Source: Drouetiella hepatica Uher 2000/2452
Lineage (GTDB): Bacteria > Cyanobacteriota > Cyanobacteriia > Elainellales > Elainellaceae
NCBI GenBank assembly: GCA_019359505.1
Contig: JAHHHD010000021.1
Coordinates: 29,939 to 93,938, forward strand
DNA: 64,000 bases
Direction of reading: 5' to 3'
Below, piece after piece: positions 54,539-62,447 of the stretch. Below the pieces are notes generated by a model. It worked only from the letters and a program-made list of their open reading frames with translations, was not told the origin of the DNA and ran no database searches. Both the position numbers and the translations under genes were made by a program. Position 1 is the first letter of the stretch. Every line of letters begins with the position of its first letter.

Positions 54539-55210
54539 ATGAATGCCGAATTAACAGAGCCGCTCCTACAAAGATTTTTGGTCGTGGACGATCATGAAGC
54601 AATCCTGGCAGGCACGATCCCGGCACTTCAGGCAAGATACCCTACGGTTGAAATTCTGACGGCAAAACATCGCCAGTCGGCAGAGCAGCAGGTCGCTCTC
54701 TATCGTCCTGATTTGGCAATCATCGACCTTAGCTTGCCGGAACTGCCCCATGCTGTTCCCAACACTGAAGTGGGAATTCAGCTATTGCAGGCGTTGATGC
54801 ATACTCATCCTGCCCCCAATCTCATGGTACTTAGCACCAATATTAAGCCGTTAGTGCGGCTGAAGCCCGCCATTAATGCTTACGAGGGAGGCTTTGCGGC
54901 GATCGATAAGTCTCTACCCATTCGGGAAATGTTGAAATATGTGGATTTGGCGCTCAGAGGCTCCATTTATCTTCCCTCAGAGGTGCGATCGCGTCCCGAA
55001 TTCGATCGCCGCTGGCTGGAGGTGCTGAGACTGAAGTTTCAGGAGGGTCTATCGGAGAAAGCGATCGCAGAACAGATGAAAATTAGCGATCGCACCGTTC
55101 GCAATTACTGGATCAGAATTCAGGATGCGCTGAATGTGTATGATCATCCCCATAAGGATCTGCGCGTTCAAATTGAGATTGCTGCTCGAAAAGCAGGTCT
55201 GCTGAACTGA
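54539..55210 (+). CDS. NarL/LuxR-type response regulator
   Basis: 223 aa. Receiver domain with VVDDHEAILAG, phospho-Asp in LAIIDLSLPELP, and Lys in AAIDKSL; C-terminal LuxR-type helix-turn-helix (LSEKAIAEQMKISDRTVRNYWIRIQDALNV). Its gene is 14 bp from a CHASE2 histidine kinase gene, the likely partner. ATG 54539 starts the reading frame. Confidence 0.9.
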   Translation: MNAELTEPLLQRFLVVDDHEAILAGTIPALQARYPTVEILTAKHRQSAEQQVALYRPDLAIIDLSLPELPHAVPNTEVGIQLLQALMHTHPAPNLMVLSTNIKPLVRLKPAINAYEGGFAAIDKSLPIREMLKYVDLALRGSIYLPSEVRSRPEFDRRWLEVLRLKFQEGLSEKAIAEQMKISDRTVRNYWIRIQDALNVYDHPHKDLRVQIEIAARKAGLLN

Positions 55211-55224
55211 GCTGCCTGACTAGC

Positions 55225-57138
55225 TTGCCTACTGAGTCAAAAATTGTGCAAGTCATTTGGAGAAAATTTAGACAGCAAGCCATCCTTTGGCGGGAAGTGG
55301 TTTTGCCCGGTGTTTTGATCGTTGCCTTTGTCGTTCTCGCTCGCTTGACAGGGTTATTGCAAGTTCAAGAGTGGATGGCGCTAGACCTATTCTCTCGACT
55401 GTGCCCCGCTGCAACCGCCGAATCGCAGGTCGCGATCGTGGGCATTGATGAAGCTAATCTCAGGGCGGTGGGAGAGTTTCCAGTCTCAGATGAAAAGTTA
55501 GCCAGAGTGCTTAGCATTCTCTCTGAATATCAGCCTAGCGTTATTGGTCTTGACCTCTATCGAGATGTGCCTGTCGCGCCGGGACACGATTCACTGATTC
55601 AGGCTTTTCAAACGATTCCTAACATTATTGGGGTTGAAACCGCACTGAACTCGCAGGCAAGTATGAATATGCGACCTCCGGCACAGCTGCCGCCCGATCG
55701 CGTTGGCTTTACTGATGTAATTGTGGATGACGATGGCAAGCTGCGTCGGATTATCCTCTCCAGTCCAGTCACAGGAGCAAATTCAACACAGGTAAAATAT
55801 TCGTTTGCTTTCCGTTTGGTGCAGCGATCGCTAGCAGCCCAAGGCATTGACTTTAAGCCCAGCACTCAGCTAGGTTCAGTTCAGCTCCAGCGTTTTCGAC
55901 CCAATTCAGGCAGCTACATTCAGGCGAACGCCAGCGGCAATCAGCGAATGCTGAATTTCTGCGCTAGTCAAAAGCTGTTCCGTAGCCTTTCCTTAACGGA
56001 TGTGTTGCAGCGAAACTTTAAGCCCGAATGGGTGCGCGATCGCATCCTCATTATCGGCATGGCGGCTTCCAGCGTTAAAGATATCTTTTTCACTTCAGCA
56101 TTACGAGAAACGCTCTCGTCCCGTGCATCCGGCAACCCCTTTCCTGCAACCCAACTCATTTATGGAGCAGAGGTTCAAGCCTATGGTGCCGATCAGTTAA
56201 TGCGCGAGGTGTTAGAACAGCGATCGGCGCTGAGATACTGGGGGGATGGCTGGGAGTATCTTTGGATAATGAGCTGGGGATGCCTGGGTATTGCGCTGGG
56301 TCTGGTCTTGCAATCTCCTTGGAAAAGCCTTCTGAACATTGTGATCGCGATCGCGGGTCTGATCGGCGTTTGTTTTCTCGGCTTGCTAATGGGCTGGTGG
56401 ATTCCAGTCGTGCCCGCTGGAATAGCTTTAGGCAGCGCGGGGCTAGTGACGGCTTTTTTCGATCGCGATCTCAGGTTTGAGCTAGTCCAACGCCGTAAAA
56501 CAATCGATCGAACTTACGAATCGGTTCATAACGGCCCTTTGCAACACCTTGCCGTGATTTTGAGGGAACTAGGAGAGGACGTTTCATCCCTGCGATTACG
56601 GCAAGAGCTGCAATCTTTGAATCAAGAGTTGCGCAGTATTTTTGAACATATGCGCGAGGAGGCATTGACTCGAAGCGATCGCTTTTATCTTAATGACAAC
56701 CGGATTCTCGATCTGCAAGCTCCTATTGCTGAGCTGCTTTATCAGGTTTATGATCACACGCTGAAGCTAGAAGCTCCTGGATTTGCAGAGATTCAGACCT
56801 ATATTCCCCCTGATTTTGATATGTTGAAAACCCATCACTTCAGCGCTGAGCAAAAGCGCGGACTCTGCCTCTTTCTGCAAGAGGCACTCTGGAATGTGGG
56901 CAAACATGCGATGGGAGCAACTCGGCTAGATGTCATGTGCCTTGTAGAAGCAGAGACTTATGTTCTGCGAATTACTGATAATGGGTTTGGCACTAACTCG
57001 ACTCACGAAGGTCAGGGAACTCGACAGGCAAAGGCGATCGCTTGGGAATTAAGGGGATACTATCGTCGATATCACAATTCACCTCAAGGGATTAGCTGCG
57101 AACTAATTTTTCCTGTAAAAAGAGGCTGGTTTAGATAA
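55225..57138 (+). CDS. CHASE2-domain sensor histidine kinase
   Basis: 637 aa. N-terminal membrane helix (VVLPGVLIVAFVVLARLTGLL), extracytoplasmic CHASE2 sensor (VAIVGIDEANLRAVGEFPVSD, IGLDLYRDVPV), then two or three helices (LWIMSWGCLGIALGLVL, LLNIVIAIAGLIGVCFLGLLMGWWI). The cytoplasmic end has the phospho-His in VHNGPLQHLAVIL (HisKA_3-like) and an HATPase domain (LFLQEALWNVGKHAMGATRL, LRITDNGFGT, GTRQAKAIAWELRG). TTG 55225 and GTG 55246 are both possible starts. Pairs with the upstream regulator. Confidence 0.88.
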   Translation: MPTESKIVQVIWRKFRQQAILWREVVLPGVLIVAFVVLARLTGLLQVQEWMALDLFSRLCPAATAESQVAIVGIDEANLRAVGEFPVSDEKLARVLSILSEYQPSVIGLDLYRDVPVAPGHDSLIQAFQTIPNIIGVETALNSQASMNMRPPAQLPPDRVGFTDVIVDDDGKLRRIILSSPVTGANSTQVKYSFAFRLVQRSLAAQGIDFKPSTQLGSVQLQRFRPNSGSYIQANASGNQRMLNFCASQKLFRSLSLTDVLQRNFKPEWVRDRILIIGMAASSVKDIFFTSALRETLSSRASGNPFPATQLIYGAEVQAYGADQLMREVLEQRSALRYWGDGWEYLWIMSWGCLGIALGLVLQSPWKSLLNIVIAIAGLIGVCFLGLLMGWWIPVVPAGIALGSAGLVTAFFDRDLRFELVQRRKTIDRTYESVHNGPLQHLAVILRELGEDVSSLRLRQELQSLNQELRSIFEHMREEALTRSDRFYLNDNRILDLQAPIAELLYQVYDHTLKLEAPGFAEIQTYIPPDFDMLKTHHFSAEQKRGLCLFLQEALWNVGKHAMGATRLDVMCLVEAETYVLRITDNGFGTNSTHEGQGTRQAKAIAWELRGYYRRYHNSPQGISCELIFPVKRGWFR

Positions 57139-57235
57139 TTTTATTAAATGTAAAAGTTAGATTTAGGATGACATTAGTTCACCCTTAACTTAGAGACTAT
57201 CTTTTCCCCCTAAAAGAGTGAGGAGAAATATAGTG

Positions 57236-57268
57236 GGTATCACAGAGCAACTCTGTAATACCTTTTCT
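57236..57268 (+). terminator. Terminator or attenuator after the kinase gene
   Basis: GGTATCACAGAG-CAA-CTCTGTAATACC: 12-bp stem with one mismatch, followed by TTTTCT. It lies about 20 bp upstream of the next start, so it could also affect that gene. Confidence 0.6.
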
Positions 57269-57286
57269 AGTGGGAGTCATTAACTC

Positions 57287-57646
57287 ATGAAACGATTGTT
57301 GCTGTTTGGCTTGTCTGCATTTGTGGCAGCAAGCGCTATGATTTCTCCTGCGAATGCTCAGATGACTGGAGTAAACGCTGAATTTCCAGATACATCGGCT
57401 GCTTTAGGTATGCAGGTAACGCCTTTTAATCTCGTGTTCTTAGCGTATCAAGGTTTCTTTGAAAGTGAAGGAATTTCGATGGCAGCTAATTTAATCAATG
57501 GGTATGATGCAGGTCAAATTACTGCACAGGATTTGGTTGAAGCCGCTATTAAAATGAATCGATTGTCTACAGAAACGCTGAGCGATCGAGGCTATTTATC
57601 TGCCGTCACAAGACAGTTGAATGCGCTGAGCGAAGACTCAGACTAG
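57287..57646 (+). CDS. Small secreted hypothetical protein
   Basis: 119 aa. Signal peptide KRLLLFGLSAFVAASAMISPANA-Q, then a mature 95-residue helical domain (TPFNLVFLAYQGFFESEGISM, ANLINGYDAGQITAQDLVEAAIKMNRLSTETLSDRGYLSAVTRQLNAL). No Cys. It follows the CHASE2 kinase by 148 bp on the same strand and may belong to its regulon. No family recognised. Confidence 0.7.
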   Translation: MKRLLLFGLSAFVAASAMISPANAQMTGVNAEFPDTSAALGMQVTPFNLVFLAYQGFFESEGISMAANLINGYDAGQITAQDLVEAAIKMNRLSTETLSDRGYLSAVTRQLNALSEDSD

Positions 57647-58237
57647 CTCCATTCGCGGCGTTACCCAAAGCATATTCTAGATACCAGCCTAAAAGGATAT
57701 ATTCACAAAAAGGATATATTCACAAAGCGGTTAGTATTTGCGGTGTTTTGGCAGACGCGTCTGGCGAAACGCAAACGACTCAAAATCTGCTGCCTGTGAT
57801 GCGTGGGTTAGGATTAGTCCTACGATCTTTTACGGTCAATTTCAGCAACGTTCAGACCCTGTTTGATGGATCTGGTGCGTCAGCTGACGAATAAACTCAG
57901 ATGATGAACAAACTCAGATGCGTCGTTTCGATCGCTTCCTGCAAGAGCTAATTTGGATGTTGGCAGTCCCCATGGGGTAATGATTTTTTGTGGTGTGGGC
58001 TTTGCCCACACCACAAAAAATCATTACCCCAATACCACCACCTGGATGTCAACAACACTCCGATCCAGGCGGAGAAAAGTCAACCTGAATCAGTAGAGAC
58101 AGCATTCCTGTACAAAGAAACGTAGAATTCTTGTGCAGGAATGCTTTTCTAATTTCTTCCTCATTATTTACTCATTAATTGATGCCAAGATTAACGGGTA
58201 TAAATGCGAGCCTTATCGGGAGCAAAAGATAGTGAAC
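57647..58237. other. 591-bp intergenic region
   Basis: Contains a duplicated AAAAGGATATATTCACA near 57691-57725, the mobile palindrome at 57961-58042 and, downstream, the A/T-rich promoter of the DM13 gene. A 35-codon open stretch in front of that gene (58133-58237) is not believed to be translated. Confidence 0.6.
57961..58042. mobile_element. 82-bp palindromic element with 7-bp target duplication
   Basis: Perfect 27-bp arms (57974-58000, 58004-58030) around TTT. The element starts TGGCAGTCC and ends AATACCACCACC, and is flanked by TGGATGT on both sides (57954-57960 and 58043-58049). Closely similar to elements at 22951 and 60262. Confidence 0.82.
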
Positions 58238-58747
58238 ATGCGTTTTGGCTTTATTCTAGGCTTATTTTCTTTGGCGATCGTTAGCTGCACAAGCAATGCT
58301 GCTGTAGAACAGTCCAGTAGCCCTGTAGAGCAGATGAGTCCAATTGCTTCGAGTCCTGCATCCTCACCGATCGCCCTTGATTCTGAGTCATCTCAGGTAC
58401 TGAAGACGGGCATGTTTGCTTCTGGAGAACATCCTACTCAAGGCGCTGTTCGTCTGGTGAGCCAGGATGGTAAGTTTTTTCTAGAGCTGGATCAAGCATT
58501 TACAACTTCCAGTAATGGCCCTGATTTAGTCGTTATATTGCACCGCTCTAGCGATGTTTTAGGTTCTACCCAGCCTCCTGCCTTTCCTATTCAAGAGGGA
58601 GAGTATGTGGTGCTTGCTCCGTTAGAAAAGTTTAGCGGTGCGCAGCGCTACGCCATTCCTGACACTGTCGATCTGGCAGACTACGCATCTGCGGCGATCT
58701 GGTGTCGCCAGTTTAATGCGACGTTCGGTGCCGCATTGCTGCAATAG
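58238..58747 (+). CDS. Lipoprotein with DM13 domain
   Basis: 169 aa from ATG 58238. Lipobox LAIVSCTSN in the signal, Ser/Pro-rich linker, then a DM13 domain (TGMFASGEHPTQGAVRLVSQDGKFFLELDQAFTTSSNGPDLVVILHRS, YVVLAPLEKFSGAQRYAIPD, AAIWCRQFNATFGAA) with the conserved Cys in WCRQFN. DM13 domains are thought to act in electron transfer or redox chemistry at the cell surface. The longer frame from 58133 adds an unlikely N-terminus. Confidence 0.85.
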   Translation: MRFGFILGLFSLAIVSCTSNAAVEQSSSPVEQMSPIASSPASSPIALDSESSQVLKTGMFASGEHPTQGAVRLVSQDGKFFLELDQAFTTSSNGPDLVVILHRSSDVLGSTQPPAFPIQEGEYVVLAPLEKFSGAQRYAIPDTVDLADYASAAIWCRQFNATFGAALLQ

Positions 58748-58913
58748 TGGAAGTGCAAAAATACGCAGTATGGGTGACTTCAAGGACAAATCTGTTCCGA
58801 AAGGTGGACTCTCACACTTTCTTAAAGTTAATTTGTCCCTCAATTGAGCAATACTGAATCGAGTAGAAATCCAGTATAAAAGTCTAGCAGCGTGAAGTTT
58901 GCGAGAATCTGCC

Positions 58914-60221
58914 ATGACCCTTCCTGCCGTATTTAATCCGTCAACCACTCACTTGAGTTGGAGCGATCGCTATCAGCAAGTCCGATCGTGGAGTGAAAAG
59001 ATCTGTCAACCTTTGGAGACAGAAGATTATGTGATCCAGACTATGCCGGATGTGAGTCCTCCGAAGTGGCATCTAGCACATACCACCTGGTTTTTTGAAA
59101 CATTTCTGCTGGTGCCCCATCTCCCAGGCTATGAGGTCTTTCATCCTCGGTATGGCTACTTGTTTAACTCTTACTATGAAACGATCGGACAGCGCCATCC
59201 TCGTCCACAGCGAGGTTTGCTTTCTCGTCCGACTGTGCCAGAAGTCTACCAATATCGGGCTTATGTGGATGAAGCCATGAAAGCGCTTTTGAAGGAGATA
59301 GGCGATCGTCCAGATCTGAAGCCACTTGTGGAGCTGGGTCTGCACCATGAGCAGCAGCATCAAGAACTATTGCTGACTGACATCAAGCACATTCTTGCCC
59401 TCAATCCCCTGCGCCCGACCTACCGAGCTGACTTGCCAGACTCCCCTCCGCCTACTGCCATCACCGATCGCTGGTTAGATTATCCGGGTGGGCTGTATGC
59501 GATCGGTCACGATGCAGAGGGTGAAGACTTTGCTTTTGATAATGAAAGTCCGCGTCATTCGGTCTACCTGCAAGATTTTTGGCTGGCGGCTCGGCTGGTG
59601 ACTAATGGAGAATATCTGGAGTTTATGCAGGCTGGCGGCTATTCTCAGCCAGAATACTGGTTGGCAGAAGGCTGGGCGCTGGTTCAGGCTCAAACCATTC
59701 AGGCTCAAACCATTCAGGCTCCTCTTTACTGGGAGTTAATTGAGGGTCACTGGTGGGTTATGACGTTGGCAGGGTTACGTCCTCTTAACGAGCATGAACC
59801 CGTTTGCCATGTCAGCTTTTACGAAGCAGATGCCTACGCCCGTTGGGCAGGAAAACGGCTCCCAACGGAGGCAGAATGGGAGGTGGCAGCAGCGCAGGTG
59901 CCCCTAAACGGCGACTTTCCAAACGGCAATTTATTGGAAAAGGAACGGCTGCATCCGGCGGCGGCGATCGCTACTACAAGACCCGATCAGCTTTTTGGTG
60001 ATGTTTGGGAATGGACGCAAAGCGCCTATCTGCCCTATCCCGGCTTTAAACCTGCTGCGGGAGCAGTGGGGGAATACAATGGCAAGTTTATGTGCAATCA
60101 AATGGTGCTGCGCGGGGGATCTTGTGTTACCCCTGCTGATCACGTTCGCGTGACCTACCGCAACTTTTTTCCACCTGCGACCCGATGGCAGTTCAGCGGC
60201 ATTCGCTTAGCGCATTCCTGA
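58914..60221 (+). CDS. egtB: Ergothioneine synthase EgtB
   Basis: 435 aa. Iron enzyme that joins an S atom from gamma-Glu-Cys or Cys to hercynine, forming the sulfoxide. N-terminal DinB-like domain with the metal ligands (KWHLAHTTWFFE; LGLHHEQQHQELLL), C-terminal FGE-sulfatase-like domain (GLYAIGHDAEGEDFAFDNESPRH, WAGKRLPTEAEWEVA, GDVWEWTQSAYLPYPGF, RGGSCVT). An AQTIQAQTIQ repeat sits at residues 258-267. ATG 58914 chosen. egtD lies downstream with a mobile palindrome between them. Confidence 0.93.
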   Translation: MTLPAVFNPSTTHLSWSDRYQQVRSWSEKICQPLETEDYVIQTMPDVSPPKWHLAHTTWFFETFLLVPHLPGYEVFHPRYGYLFNSYYETIGQRHPRPQRGLLSRPTVPEVYQYRAYVDEAMKALLKEIGDRPDLKPLVELGLHHEQQHQELLLTDIKHILALNPLRPTYRADLPDSPPPTAITDRWLDYPGGLYAIGHDAEGEDFAFDNESPRHSVYLQDFWLAARLVTNGEYLEFMQAGGYSQPEYWLAEGWALVQAQTIQAQTIQAPLYWELIEGHWWVMTLAGLRPLNEHEPVCHVSFYEADAYARWAGKRLPTEAEWEVAAAQVPLNGDFPNGNLLEKERLHPAAAIATTRPDQLFGDVWEWTQSAYLPYPGFKPAAGAVGEYNGKFMCNQMVLRGGSCVTPADHVRVTYRNFFPPATRWQFSGIRLAHS

Positions 60222-60261
60222 GCCTTGCAACTTTAGCCCTTTAAAAAAGCCCCTCAAAAAG

Positions 60262-60340
60262 TGGTAGTCCCCCAAAGGTAATGATTTTTTATGGTGTGGG
60301 CAAAGCCCACACCATAAAAAATCATTACCTGAATACCATC
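60262..60340. mobile_element. Palindromic element between egtB and egtD
   Basis: Perfect 26-bp arms (60276-60301, 60305-60330) around AAA. Starts TGGTAGTCC and ends AATACCATC. CAAAAAG (60255-60261) on the left and CAAGAAG (60341-60347) on the right may be an imperfect 7-bp target duplication. Third member of the family at 22951 and 57961. Confidence 0.75.
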
Positions 60341-60378
60341 CAAGAAGCAAACAATACCTCACCGCTGAGAACGCGCAA

Positions 60379-61344
60379 ATGACTCTAACTTTTGATCCCA
60401 TTATTCAGTTCTATGACCTGCAACCGGAAATAGATGACTTTCGTACCTCTGTGTTGCAAGGTTTGACCCAGCCACAGAAGGCGATCGCCCCTCAGTTTCT
60501 CTATGACAAGCGCGGCTCAGAACTCTTTGATGCCATTTGCACCTTGGAGGAGTACTATCTCACCCGCACTGAAGTCAGGATTTTGCAAGAGAATGCTGCC
60601 GAAATTGCTAAGCTGATTGGCGATGGCGTACTGATTGAGTTTGGCAGCGGCAGTAGTCAGAAGGTGAGGATTCTTTTGAATGCCGCGCCTCAAATCAAAA
60701 CCTATGTGGCGTTGGATATTTCTAAGCAGCATTTGTGTGAATCCTGCACGAACTTAATGCAGGACTACCGCCAGCTAGAGACGATCGCTATTTGTACTGA
60801 CTATATGCGATCGCTTCATCTCCCTCATCTTCCCTCTCTGCAAAACCAATACAAAGTTGGGTTCTTTCCCGGTTCCTCGATCGGTAACTTAGAACCGGAT
60901 GAAGCCCTTACATTCCTTAAAAAAACGGCTGCTATTCTGGAGTCTGGGGGCTTGCTGATTGGCGTAGACCTGAAAAAAAGCAGGGAAATTTTAGAACCTG
61001 CCTATGATGACGCTCAAGGTATCTCTGCTGAGTTTGCTTTAAACCTGCTGGCGCGTATTAATAGTGAGCTAGGAGCTGATTTCAATCTGGATCAGTTTAG
61101 CTATCAGGCGCACTATAACCCGATCGGTCGAATCGAAATGCACATTGTCAGCCTTAAGGAACAGGTGGTACACCTCGACGGCGTTGAAATTCATTTCTAC
61201 GAGGGAGAAAGGTTGCGAACGGAATATTCCTACAAGTACACGATCGCAGAATTCCAGACACTTGCTACCCAAGCAGGCTTTCAGCCCAAGTGCGTCTGGA
61301 CGGACACAGAGCAGCTTTTTAGCGTTCATTACTTAACGTTGTAG
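60379..61344 (+). CDS. egtD: L-histidine N-alpha-methyltransferase EgtD
   Basis: 321 aa. Trimethylates histidine with SAM to hercynine, the first step in ergothioneine synthesis. QFLYDKRGSELFDAICTLEEYYLTRTEVRIL, IEFGSGSSQKVRIL (SAM loop), VALDISKQHL, FFPGSSIGNLEPDEA and RTEYSYKYTIAEF are characteristic. With EgtB it forms the two-gene cyanobacterial form of the pathway. Its stop is followed by a 21-bp repeat array. Confidence 0.95.
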   Translation: MTLTFDPIIQFYDLQPEIDDFRTSVLQGLTQPQKAIAPQFLYDKRGSELFDAICTLEEYYLTRTEVRILQENAAEIAKLIGDGVLIEFGSGSSQKVRILLNAAPQIKTYVALDISKQHLCESCTNLMQDYRQLETIAICTDYMRSLHLPHLPSLQNQYKVGFFPGSSIGNLEPDEALTFLKKTAAILESGGLLIGVDLKKSREILEPAYDDAQGISAEFALNLLARINSELGADFNLDQFSYQAHYNPIGRIEMHIVSLKEQVVHLDGVEIHFYEGERLRTEYSYKYTIAEFQTLATQAGFQPKCVWTDTEQLFSVHYLTL

Positions 61345-61884
61345 CTATTTCAGCATTGCTGATTTCATAGCCAGATCAAGCACTGCCTGATTCTTAATCG
61401 CCTAGGCGATTACCTCTAGTTCTACTTACGCTTAAGCCTTTCTTGTTTCTGCTTAAGCGTAAGTTGGTTTTGCTGAAGCATTCATAAGTTTCACTTACGC
61501 ATTTCCGGCTTTTGCTTAAGCATTGTTGGATATTATTAGAGCGTTTATCGATCTCGCTGAAGTATTCATAAGTTTCGCTTAAGCGTTTCTGGCTTTTGCT
61601 TGAGCGTCTGCGGCTTTTACTTAAGCATTTGCAGCTTTTGCTGAAATATTGACCTTAGCTCGACTTTATCCAATTTTAAGGTAAGACCTTATCTAACTCT
61701 AACGGAATACCTGGAACATAGACGATCGATTGCACCCTACGCAATTAATACCAATTTGAATAGGAACCGCGACAGATCCCGGTACGGGCTTGGCAATGCC
61801 AAGCCCCTTCTGAGGTTCGATGTGCCCACAAATTCGTTTAAATCGGTATAGCTTCTGATTGTTTTTCTACAAATTAACAAGATG
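61345..61884. other. 540-bp intergenic region with repeats
   Basis: Holds the 21-bp array, CCTTAGCTCGACTTTATCC (61653-61671, also at 7262) and a short hairpin GGGCTTGGC-AAT-GCCAAGCCC (61786-61806). No gene. Confidence 0.7.
61428..61650. repeat. 21-bp periodic tandem array, 11 units
   Basis: The word CTTAAGC, or a variant such as CTGAAGC or CTTACGC, begins at 61431, 61452, 61473, 61494, 61515, 61536, 61557, 61578, 61599, 61620 and 61641, exactly 21 bp apart. Consensus unit CTTAAGCGTTTCTGGCTTTTG. Sequence varies, phase never does. In one + frame it reads heptads like LKRFWLL, with two in-frame stops. Confidence 0.9.
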
Positions 61885-62408
61885 TAGGGTGCGTTGCGAT
61901 CGAGTAAACGCACCGTCAAGATTCGTACCGCCCATTCTTCCTGTCATTGTTGCCACTCCCAGTCTGACTGATAGATCCCCTGGTTTATAAATCGATGCAC
62001 CGTCGAAAATTTCCATTCTGTGGGTTTTTGGCATAGTTGATGCCGCACGGGATTGTAGTGAATATAGTTGCAACGCCTCGTTACATAGGTTTTTATTAAA
62101 CGCAGACGGGTTGATAGATCGTGGTCATCGGGTAGCAAGGTCAACAGACAGTGGAAATGTTCCGGTAATACGACAAAGGCATCGATCTGGAAGGGATGCT
62201 TTTCTCTCACTTGGTTGATGGCGGTGCGTAAGGAGTGGCGAGCAATGTCACGACACAACCCAGGATAGCGTTGATAGGTGATTTGAGTGATGAAGTAGGT
62301 TCCGCCACTCCCGGTCTTCGATAATTGGACATGAGGACTTCTACGCGCGAGGGATGGCGTTAGAATTCCCATAAAAATGGTGCGTTTACTATGCAGCAAC
62401 GCACCCTA
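61885..62408 (-). mobile_element. RAYT unit with inverted REP-like ends
   Basis: The ends TAGGGTGCGTTGC...AGTAAACGCACC (61885-61914) and GGTGCGTTTACT...GCAACGCACCCTA (62379-62408) are inverted copies; each end is also a small hairpin (GGTGCGTT / AAACGCACC). Between them lies a decayed REP-associated tyrosine transposase gene. This is the typical layout of a RAYT flanked by REP sequences. Confidence 0.8.
61944..62372 (-). pseudogene. REP-associated tyrosine transposase (RAYT), internally deleted
   Basis: Y1/HUH-type transposase relative: GGTYFITQITYQRYPGLCRD, IDAFVVLPEHFHCLLTLLPDDHDLSTRLRLIK (HFH is the HUH pair), then NYIHYNPVRHQLCQKPTEWKFSTVHRFINQGIYQSDW, whose Tyr fits the nucleophile. Full RAYTs have about 30 residues between these parts (IWQRRFWEHxIRxExDF); here they are missing, although the frame is kept. 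The start is uncertain; the open frame runs into the right-end repeat at 62399. Inactive, probably. Confidence 0.82.
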
Positions 62409-62447
62409 CTGAACTGCTTTGAGTGAACTTTTATTTAGCTTGACAAC

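Noticed and set aside
58133..58237. 35-residue N-terminal extension of the DM13 lipoprotein
   Set aside because: Would hide the lipoprotein signal; ATG 58238 gives a proper signal peptide.
61428..61650. Possible CRISPR array
   Set aside because: Period is a constant 21 bp with no alternation of conserved repeats and unique spacers, and no cas genes are in the window.
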